A model generated the notes under the pieces. It saw only the letters and a list, made by a program, of their open reading frames with translations. It did no database searches and was not told where the DNA came from. A stretch of 9,636 nucleotides of DNA from JAGMCJ01 sp046761005 (GTDB lineage: Archaea; Thermoplasmatota; Thermoplasmata; RBG-16-68-12; JAGMCJ01), in assembly GCA_046761005.1 (NCBI GenBank), contig JBHIFI010000061.1:1-9636 (forward strand). The letters are read 5' to 3'. The number at the start of each line of letters is the position of its first letter. Within the stretch, counting starts at the first letter, position 1. A program made the position numbers and the translations under genes. This document shows, piece after piece, positions 1-5,913 of this stretch.

Positions 1-65
1 GCATCATGCGTAAAGTTGATATACGAGGAATGACAGAATTATTGATGGATGCTTGTTACTCGTGA
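1..65 (+). CDS. Probable 3' end of an upstream gene (partial)
   Basis: The frame whose codons begin at base 3 is open from the window edge to a TGA at 63-65 and reads IMRKVDIRGMTELLMDACYS. If real, it is the C-terminus of a gene starting outside the window and overlaps the next gene by 17 bases, as is common inside compact archaeal operons. It contains two internal ATGs (6 and 30), so a short independent ORF cannot be excluded; the GAGGA before the ATG at 30 is too close to act as a normal ribosome site. A competing frame closes at 31-33 after ten codons. The peptide matches no family I can name. Twenty codons are too few for confidence. Confidence 0.3.
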   Translation, partial: IMRKVDIRGMTELLMDACYS

Positions 66-414
66 AAAGCTAAAAATCGCTATCGAGAACGCCCTCGATG
101 TCAGTCCTAATGAGGCTAGTGATATGGCTGACAGGGTACTGAGATACTTTGGCTACGAGAACGTTATCGTAGATAACGCCATCGAGCCTGAGGATAGGAA
201 GCTCTTCTATAAGTTGCACGATGCCGCACTCTTGAACACCAATGTCGACTCTGAAATACTATCCAGTGGGAGGTCGTGGAGGATATTCTACTGGGAAATC
301 GATGGCAGGGAAGTGGAGAGGAATCTGAAGAAAGAAAAGAAGAAGAAAGAAGTGCCGTATGAGGACCTTCCAGAAGAGGCTTGGCGGTCGCCCGAGGCTG
401 CGGGAGCTGAATAA
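49..414 (+). CDS. DUF6015 family protein, function unknown
   Basis: This is a 121-residue acidic protein of no known function. The core (about residues 3-85) has the pattern I associate with DUF6015: a helical start beginning TREKL, a central D42-N-A-I-E-P-E-D-R50 followed by LFY (52-54) and a short helix, then a W77-R-I-F-Y-W82 strand. The size and the Trp/Tyr-rich end suggest a small helix-then-sheet fold, perhaps winged-helix-like, but this is inference. The tail (residues 91-121) is low-complexity: a Lys/Glu run coded by a homopurine stretch, then an acidic Pro/Ala-rich end, probably disordered. There is no signal peptide or membrane segment, so it should be cytoplasmic. The ATG at 49 is the first possible start because the same frame has a stop at 43-45. 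No good ribosome site lies just upstream, which fits coupling to the overlapping upstream frame. It precedes the reductase gene by 46 bases. Confidence 0.75.
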   Translation: MLVTREKLKIAIENALDVSPNEASDMADRVLRYFGYENVIVDNAIEPEDRKLFYKLHDAALLNTNVDSEILSSGRSWRIFYWEIDGREVERNLKKEKKKKEVPYEDLPEEAWRSPEAAGAE

Positions 415-426
415 GAGGACTGGAGC

Positions 427-440
427 CACATTTTTAAGCT
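427..440 (+). promoter_or_regulatory. TATA-like box for a leaderless reductase transcript
   Basis: The sequence CACATTTTTAAGCT contains an archaeal TATA-like core, TTTTTAAG, at 431-438. Its centre lies about 26 bases before the GTG at 461, the usual distance from box A to the transcription start in archaea. Transcription would therefore begin at or next to the start codon, giving a leaderless mRNA. This fits the lack of a strong ribosome site (only GAGG at 453-456, spaced 4 bases). It is a prediction from spacing only. Confidence 0.45.
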
Positions 441-460
441 CCCTAGGCGATTGAGGCTCG

Positions 461-1522
461 GTGTACGATCTCATCGTCGTTGGGGCTGGTCCTGCGGGAA
501 GTTTTGCAGCTTACAGATCTGCGAGCAGCGGACTGAGGACACTCCTTATCGAAATGGAACGACTCCCTAGATGGAAAGCGTGTGGCGGGGTAGTTGACGG
601 AGGGACACTTTCCAAGTTCCCTCGCGGTGTTTTCGACATTCTGGAGGCTAAGGGCGAGTTCAACAACATCTTCTACAACTACAGGAGAATCAGATCTCTT
701 CAGGGTGAGAATTACTTTTTCAGAAGAGAGAGGCTCGATTACTTTATTACAAAGATGGCTATGGATGCTGGAGCAGAGGTCGTTGATTCCTGTCCAGTTA
801 CGGAGGTGGCGACCTGCTCTGACGAGGTCATTGTCCGAACTCCACACTTGGAATACAAGGCTAGACTTCTCATCGGAGCTGACGGAGTCCACAGCGTGGT
901 GGGAAAAAGCATAGGCCTTGTTCATGATCCCAAGAAGAAATATGCTGCTGTGATCGCGGATGTCAAATTGAAGGACTTCGAAAATCTGCTGGGAACGGGA
1001 GATCACAACAACACTTACTTCTTCGATGATCTAATCGGATTCGCTTGGCTCATACCCAACAGGAAATCTGTCAATATTGGTATGGGGGCACTGATGAGAA
1101 AATCCGTAGGTTTGAGGCACAAGTTTGACATCTTTTGCAGAAACCTAGGTATTTCCTGTTCTCAAGTGAGTGGCCATATGATTCCATACGCTGTGCTAGA
1201 CAAGATTCAAAGTGGACGGGTTATGCTCGTCGGTGATGCGGCGGGTTTCGTTAATGCTTGGACGGGAGCAGGGATCGGTCCAGGAGTATATTCCGCGGAA
1301 AAGGCCGCTGAGACCTGCTTGGAGATGATTGAGAATGATGATTTCAGCGAGGAGGCCTCTGAGCGGTATCCGGGCAGATGCAAATCAGCAATTAGGAATC
1401 TTAGGTTCAGAAGCAAGCTAATCGAAATCCTCGACGAAAAGACTCCTTCGGATTTCGAGCTTCCCCGGATAGCAGAGTCTTTGGTGAGGAAATTGAGCGC
1501 TATCGCATCGCTATCTTTATAG
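461..1522 (+). CDS. Geranylgeranyl reductase family FAD-dependent oxidoreductase
   Basis: The likely role is FAD-dependent saturation of geranylgeranyl chains, in archaea typically the digeranylgeranylglycerophospholipid precursors of membrane ether lipids; other isoprenoid substrates such as quinone tails are possible. Visible motifs are the N-terminal dinucleotide fold G8-A-G-P-A-G13 with acidic E31 for the FAD ribose, the family motif P36-R-W-K-A-C41-G-G with its conserved Cys, a GADGVHSVVG segment near residue 140, the substrate-side pattern G193-F-A-W-L-I-P, and the FAD-pyrophosphate motif G258-D-A-A-G-F followed by GAGIGPGVYSA. At 353 residues it is somewhat shorter than many archaeal homologues (roughly 390-450), with the shortening at the C-terminal side. 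The GTG start is firm: an in-frame stop sits at 452-454, and the nucleotide-binding fold begins at residue 3. No transmembrane helix is evident; homologues are peripheral membrane enzymes. Family assignment is secure, exact substrate is not. Confidence 0.9.
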   Translation: MYDLIVVGAGPAGSFAAYRSASSGLRTLLIEMERLPRWKACGGVVDGGTLSKFPRGVFDILEAKGEFNNIFYNYRRIRSLQGENYFFRRERLDYFITKMAMDAGAEVVDSCPVTEVATCSDEVIVRTPHLEYKARLLIGADGVHSVVGKSIGLVHDPKKKYAAVIADVKLKDFENLLGTGDHNNTYFFDDLIGFAWLIPNRKSVNIGMGALMRKSVGLRHKFDIFCRNLGISCSQVSGHMIPYAVLDKIQSGRVMLVGDAAGFVNAWTGAGIGPGVYSAEKAAETCLEMIENDDFSEEASERYPGRCKSAIRNLRFRSKLIEILDEKTPSDFELPRIAESLVRKLSAIASLSL

Positions 1523-1558
1523 CATTTTGGCGGGTCGATTCTTGGATAGCCAGTAGTG

Positions 1559-1574
1559 AGAATTTTCCTATTTT
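1559..1574 (+). terminator. Possible U-rich terminator after the reductase gene
   Basis: Two TTTT runs (1563-1566 and 1571-1574) lie about 40-50 bases after the reductase stop and before the next promoter. Archaeal RNA polymerase terminates at short U-tracts without needing a hairpin, so these are candidates. No stem-loop precedes them. The evidence is weak. Confidence 0.3.
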
Positions 1575-1590
1575 GAGCGGGCATCTCACC

Positions 1591-1608
1591 CGCAAAGTTT
1601 TAAATAAG
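1591..1608 (+). promoter_or_regulatory. BRE/TATA promoter of the surface-protein gene
   Basis: CGCAAAG followed by TTTTAAATAAG is the best match in the window to an archaeal BRE plus TATA box, with the A/T core at about 1598-1607. Transcription is expected about 25 bases downstream, near 1625-1630. That leaves a leader of roughly 55-60 bases before the ATG at 1686, unlike the apparently leaderless or very short-leader genes elsewhere in the window. Confidence 0.65.
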
Positions 1609-1631
1609 AACATAACTTACATGCGGTAGCC

Positions 1632-1672
1632 TTGCCATCGGCAACCCAGTACTGGGTACGATAGGTATATCG
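1632..1672 (+). promoter_or_regulatory. Structured 5' leader: three consecutive inverted repeats
   Basis: Three small inverted repeats stand nearly end to end in the predicted leader. The first is TTGCC-ATC-GGCAA (1632-1644). The second is ACCCAGTACTGGGT (1644-1657), a perfect 14-base palindrome. The third is CGATA-GGTA-TATCG (1659-1672), whose last base is the first G of the Shine-Dalgarno site. In RNA each could form a 5-base-pair hairpin with a 3- or 4-base loop. The palindrome could instead be a DNA operator for a dimeric regulator, but its position downstream of the expected start of transcription favours an RNA role or a roadblock. It matches no riboswitch class I know. The inverted repeats are seen directly; the function is inference. 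Confidence 0.4.
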
Positions 1673-1679
1673 GAGGAAA
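1672..1679 (+). promoter_or_regulatory. Strong Shine-Dalgarno site of the surface-protein gene
   Basis: GGAGGAAA, with the GGAGG core at 1672-1676, lies 9 bases before the ATG at 1686 and fixes the start. It is the strongest ribosome site in the window. Its first base is part of the third inverted repeat of the leader, so folding of that hairpin could partly compete with ribosome binding. Confidence 0.7.
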
Positions 1680-1685
1680 ACAGAT

Positions 1686-4600
1686 ATGAAGACCCGAAAC
1701 TCGAGCCTAACAGTCACTGCCATAGTCTTACTGCTGATGCTAGGCACTATGGTGGTGACGCCGAGCCAGTATTTGCGAGCGCAGGAAGAGCTAGTGAAAG
1801 TATTTGGCTATGTGTTTGATGATAGAAACGGAAATGGAGTCTGGGATACTGGGCTCGAGCTCGAGGAGGGTCTTAATGGCATTCAGGTTGACTTGCATGA
1901 CATTTCATCTTTGGATCCTGTCTCGGTAGAGACTTCGCCTGGTGGTTACTTCGAATTCGAGATTTCTCAGCCGAGCTACTATGAAGTCCGCATTGAGACG
2001 CCAGGAGAGGTCCCAGGCCTAGAAGGAAGAGTGTATTTCGGCAATGAAACACCGATAGTGAGAGTCCACGATGAGAGTCTGGACTTGGGTTACATCGGTT
2101 TGAGATCTAGGGACATCAACGCAACGATTCGCGGTGCGGTGACCGACGGTGGGACGGGGCAGCCAGTAAACGGGGCGACCGTCACACTGCGAGAGAGGGC
2201 CAACGACTATGAAATACTCACGACGACATCCCCGATACGAGAGTATGAGAACAAGAAGGACAAGTGGATGATATCACGTAACATCACCCTTCCTCCGTCT
2301 GAGACTGCTTACCTCAGATTCAAACATTGGTACCTCATGGAGGATGGAATAGACGGAGGAAACGTTCAGATATCCATCGATTGGGGTAGTAGTTGGGAAG
2401 TCTTGTATCCAATTGGCAATTACACCGATTTCACAGTTGTCTACGGCCAGGGCGGTTTCACAGGTGATTCCAACGGCTGGAAGTCACCCACCTTCGCCCT
2501 AGGTGACTATGCCGGAAGAACCGTCCGAATCGCTTTCAGATTCGCAAGCGACTCGAACATCGTGTACGAAGGATGGTTTATTGATGACATCAAGATCGAG
2601 ACTGCAAGCCAGGATCTGTTCTTCGACGATGTCGAAAACGGTAACTTCCAAAGGTGGGACTTCAAACCCCAGTCGGATCCGTGGCAAATCTCAGACTCAC
2701 GTTACTACCTAGCCTCTCCGACACATAGTTGGTACTGTGGCCTGGACATAGAAGGCTGGTATTCCATGGACATCTATGACGGTGAGTTCGAGATTGAAGT
2801 TTCACACATGGACTATTCGCCCACCTTCCAGAACGTAGTTGTCATGCCAAACAACATCATTGGCATTCTCAAGAACACAGACATCATCTCCTCCTCAGAA
2901 GAACTGTACTTGAATGATGACCCTATGGATCCCTCAGTCTACCAGATGGACTATCTCAACGGGACATTCCAGCTGAACCTGACTGTGGAAGACACAGACG
3001 TCATCTACGCTAACTACAACTATACGACCTTTGAAGATGAGAACTTGACACTTGGCGCTCTGGGAGATGAGACCATTGCTCAGCTCAACCACACCAACAT
3101 CACATTGATTTCGCTCTACCGAGATGGCTCGCCTTGGCCTCAGGATACAGAGTGGTTCGTAGATATGCTCAACGGAACTGTGACCTACAATGTTACCATC
3201 TCAGAGGGAACCCTGATTTGGGCAGACTACACATACAATGGAAGCATAGACGTGTTAGGAGAGGTTCTCACGAACACCTCCAAGCTATCATATCCAGCAG
3301 TCCCTTCGACAGAAGTCATAGAGATAAATGGCAATCCTGCCAACTATATCTTGGATGCTTTGACAGGTAGGATCCACTTCACACAGACTCTATACAATAC
3401 TGACACCATCACAGCGAGCTACACTGCCTTGCATTCCGTGGAGAACGAGACCGTCCAGTTGGTGGGCGGTACAAGAGCGGATCTTGAGCTGTATGAGTTC
3501 GTGATAAGGGGCAAGGCACATGATGCAGAAAAGCTGTGGGGTATCACAGATGGACCAATCCATGTGGCCCTCTTCGACCTCGGCAACAACAGATTTGTGA
3601 CAAAGACAGATGACGATCCGCCTGAGTTTCGCGTGGGTGCCTATCCAGGTAATTTTTCGCTCGTAGTCAGGATTGATGGCTACAAGACAGTCACTTTGCC
3701 TTCAGTCACTGTGACGAACGCCTCAATCGATGTTGGCAAGCAGTATTTCGAACGGTCCGAGGAAGAGAGAATTGAGAACAAGATAACATTCAAGAACGGT
3801 GACTGGAACTTCATTACCGTCAATAGGTCATGGCAGCTAAACAGTGAGAGCTATCTGGAGGGCATGGAATACTCTGAGCTTCACAATCTCAGGTTGCAGG
3901 TCGATGTCACCCTCGGAAATGGCGACGGCACACTGAACACCACTGAAATCGATATGCTGGTCGATTGGCTAGAAGCGAAAGGCCCTAGGCATGTAATTAC
4001 GGACGAGTTCTTCCTCATCGATGACAATCATTTCATCTCAAATCACAGCAGTTATAGTGTTACCGTCGCGCCGGATATAAATTCCTCTATCAACTCAACA
4101 GATGTGATTTGGATTAACACATCGACAGAATACAACACCACTGGGATAGAATCCGGACAGGACGAATACAATATGACTCAATACGTGGAGTACGATACCA
4201 GTATCATCGACCAGACTGAAAAGAATTTCACATATCGAATCGAGCTCCCCACCCAGGACGGAATAAGGTATGAGATGGTGGAAAACGAAACCCTCTCAGG
4301 AATAGATGTCAGGGGCTTTCTAGCAATTAGAATCGACCCGCCGCAAGGTTCAGGGGGGCCGGTTGCCGTAGACATGACCATTCGACGCTCGGAGAATGGA
4401 ACCGCCAAAATCGAAATCACCGACCCGCTCGACCGGGTTCATTTCTTGGACACCGATTTTGACAACTACTCGGCCGTAGTTCCTGCGAATCTGAACATTA
4501 CATTTTCCGCGGCAACTTCCACAGACCCGAACAGTCCGACGGGACTAGTATCACCGAATGCGAACTTCACCTGGCTGTTCGATAAATTCAATGCGAGTGA

Positions 4601-5912
4601 TAGTACGCGATATGGCATGGAGCCAGACTTCAACTACACTCAGGGTGGCAAGTACACAGTGAATCTGACGATATCCGAGTCAGGTTTAGACATAGGAGGA
4701 AACATGAGCTATAGGGAAGCTACAATATTCGTCGACGAACTTGATCCAGAGGCGCAGATATCAGTGAACATTACAGCACTTGGGGAGTACCACGAGAATG
4801 CCAACAACATGACGATTGAGGTTAACGAGACGGTAATGATCAGGTTTGACAGCGAGAAATCAACGGATTCAAGGTTCGAATCGAGCGAAGGAAATATTGT
4901 GGACTGGAAGTGGGACCTGGAAAGCGATGGAACATGGGATGAGTTCGTTCCAGATTTCACTCACTCCTTCTACTTTCCTGGCAACCATACTGTGAATCTG
5001 ACAGTGGCAGATGAGGTGGGACACTGGAGTTCGAATGTCAGTGTTTTCTTTGTCATTAAGGACATTACACCCCCAGGAGCTCGTGTCATCATTCTGAACG
5101 ACACATTCATGCCAACGACCTTCGTAGTCGAAAACAAGACATTCTATTTCAACGCGAGCGAGTCCGGGGACAACTATGACGATATCGACAATCTCACGTT
5201 CGAGTGGGACTTCGGAGACGGAACTGTTATTCAAGCGCAGGTTGGGAACTACAATGTTTCTCACAACTATACGAGGATAGATACCTATAACCTCACTGTC
5301 AACGTGACGGATAGGGCAGGGAACACTGGAAATTCCACTCTGACAGTTCAAGTCAGGTGGGACTCTGCATCTCGACCTGATCTTGAAATCGCACCAGGCA
5401 CCTTCTACAGTGACCCCGAGACCGTAGAGGAAGGACAACGAATCAAACTCTCTGTCAACATAAGCAACAAGGTAAACCACGCTACCGCTCGAAACGTCGA
5501 AGTCCATTTCTATCTGAAAGAGGGTGATAAGGAGACAGAGATAGGTGCTGGCAGCCTCAAGTTCTACAATGAATCCGGTTTGATTCCAGGCCAAGTTGAG
5601 ATCGCCGCGGAAGAGGAGGTTCGCGCAGAAATCACCTGGACACCTGAGGTAGTTGGGAAGCTGACGATCCTCATCAAGGTGAGCGATGCTGAGGAACACA
5701 GCGAGCAAATTGGATCGGAGAACCGGATGACAGACTTCGTGACAGTGAGTCAAGCTCCGTGGAAGACCTGGCTTGTATACATAGTCCTCATCGTAATAAT
5801 CATCCTTGTCATCGTGGTCGTCTGGCTGCGAAGGAAATGGCAGAGGGGAGAGTTGCGATTCAGAAGGAGAAAGAAAGAGGAGCCCAAGGAGAAGAAGAAA
5901 AAGAAGAAGTAG
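1686..5912 (+). CDS. Giant membrane-anchored PKD-domain surface glycoprotein
   Basis: This is a 1408-residue exported protein with no enzyme motif seen, probably an adhesin or cell-envelope component. In order: signal peptide (1-33, hydrophobic core about 9-25); SdrD-B/Cna-B-like domain (38-140) with a Ca-loop-like D45-D-R-N-G-N-G51; a carboxypeptidase-regulatory-like start (145-175); a MAM/jelly-roll region (187-358) ending its body in GWFIDDIKIE (296-305); the matching carboxypeptidase-regulatory-like end (359-390); three tandem beta repeats (about 393-581); a second regulatory-like domain (604-690); a degenerate EF-hand-like loop (743-754, Asp missing at position 1); an unassigned region (760-920); and three PKD-like domains (about 925-1018, 1018-1125, 1126-1226), the last with canonical WDFGDGT (1174-1180). 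A CARDB-like domain (1230-1350), one transmembrane helix (1361-1381) and an Arg/Lys tail ending in six lysines follow. A hand count finds about fifty N-x-S/T sequons, so heavy N-glycosylation outside the cell is likely. No sortase-type anchor motif is seen. Domain limits are approximate. Confidence 0.85.
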   Translation: MKTRNSSLTVTAIVLLLMLGTMVVTPSQYLRAQEELVKVFGYVFDDRNGNGVWDTGLELEEGLNGIQVDLHDISSLDPVSVETSPGGYFEFEISQPSYYEVRIETPGEVPGLEGRVYFGNETPIVRVHDESLDLGYIGLRSRDINATIRGAVTDGGTGQPVNGATVTLRERANDYEILTTTSPIREYENKKDKWMISRNITLPPSETAYLRFKHWYLMEDGIDGGNVQISIDWGSSWEVLYPIGNYTDFTVVYGQGGFTGDSNGWKSPTFALGDYAGRTVRIAFRFASDSNIVYEGWFIDDIKIETASQDLFFDDVENGNFQRWDFKPQSDPWQISDSRYYLASPTHSWYCGLDIEGWYSMDIYDGEFEIEVSHMDYSPTFQNVVVMPNNIIGILKNTDIISSSEELYLNDDPMDPSVYQMDYLNGTFQLNLTVEDTDVIYANYNYTTFEDENLTLGALGDETIAQLNHTNITLISLYRDGSPWPQDTEWFVDMLNGTVTYNVTISEGTLIWADYTYNGSIDVLGEVLTNTSKLSYPAVPSTEVIEINGNPANYILDALTGRIHFTQTLYNTDTITASYTALHSVENETVQLVGGTRADLELYEFVIRGKAHDAEKLWGITDGPIHVALFDLGNNRFVTKTDDDPPEFRVGAYPGNFSLVVRIDGYKTVTLPSVTVTNASIDVGKQYFERSEEERIENKITFKNGDWNFITVNRSWQLNSESYLEGMEYSELHNLRLQVDVTLGNGDGTLNTTEIDMLVDWLEAKGPRHVITDEFFLIDDNHFISNHSSYSVTVAPDINSSINSTDVIWINTSTEYNTTGIESGQDEYNMTQYVEYDTSIIDQTEKNFTYRIELPTQDGIRYEMVENETLSGIDVRGFLAIRIDPPQGSGGPVAVDMTIRRSENGTAKIEITDPLDRVHFLDTDFDNYSAVVPANLNITFSAATSTDPNSPTGLVSPNANFTWLFDKFNASDSTRYGMEPDFNYTQGGKYTVNLTISESGLDIGGNMSYREATIFVDELDPEAQISVNITALGEYHENANNMTIEVNETVMIRFDSEKSTDSRFESSEGNIVDWKWDLESDGTWDEFVPDFTHSFYFPGNHTVNLTVADEVGHWSSNVSVFFVIKDITPPGARVIILNDTFMPTTFVVENKTFYFNASESGDNYDDIDNLTFEWDFGDGTVIQAQVGNYNVSHNYTRIDTYNLTVNVTDRAGNTGNSTLTVQVRWDSASRPDLEIAPGTFYSDPETVEEGQRIKLSVNISNKVNHATARNVEVHFYLKEGDKETEIGAGSLKFYNESGLIPGQVEIAAEEEVRAEITWTPEVVGKLTILIKVSDAEEHSEQIGSENRMTDFVTVSQAPWKTWLVYIVLIVIIILVIVVVWLRRKWQRGELRFRRRKKEEPKEKKKKKK
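2862..3428 (+). repeat. Three tandem beta repeats inside the surface protein
   Basis: Three diverged units of about 64-71 residues share the pattern Y/W-x-L/M/V-D-x-L-N/T-G-T/R-x-x-x-x-x-T, then T-D/L-x-I-x-A-x-Y-x-Y. The anchoring LNG/LTG motifs begin at residues 419 (YQMDYLNGT), 490 (WFVDMLNGT) and 554 (YILDALTGR), and the units end in IYANYNY, IWADYTY and ITASYTA. The same type of short beta unit is common in adhesins and tail-fibre-like proteins. The copies are protein-level repeats only; the DNA has diverged. Confidence 0.6.
5887..5909 (-). terminator. Candidate argS terminator inside the poly-lysine coding tail
   Basis: Just past the argS stop, the minus strand runs through a pyrimidine tract, CTTCTTCTTTTTCTTCTTCT, with a TTTTT core opposite 5898-5902. 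Short U-tracts are sufficient for intrinsic termination in archaea. The same bases on the plus strand code for the terminal lysines of the surface protein. No other T-rich tract lies near the argS 3' end. Function is inferred from position and composition. Confidence 0.4.
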
Positions 5913-5913
5913 C

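Noticed and set aside
327..352. Purine-rich tract in the DUF6015 gene as a repeat or regulatory element
   Set aside because: It is explained by a coding run of Lys and Glu (KKEKKKKE) and has no exact repeat period.
443..1006. A 187-codon minus-strand open frame opposite the reductase gene
   Set aside because: It covers the conserved FAD-binding part of the reductase, has no recognisable domain or ribosome site, and is explained by codon bias.
3903..3947. EF-hand or dockerin calcium site in the surface protein
   Set aside because: The N-G-D-G-T-L-N-T-T-E pattern has the Asp at loop position 5, Gly at 6 and Glu at 12, but position 1 is Leu, so I list it only as a degenerate EF-hand-like loop. 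There is no paired second motif as in dockerins.
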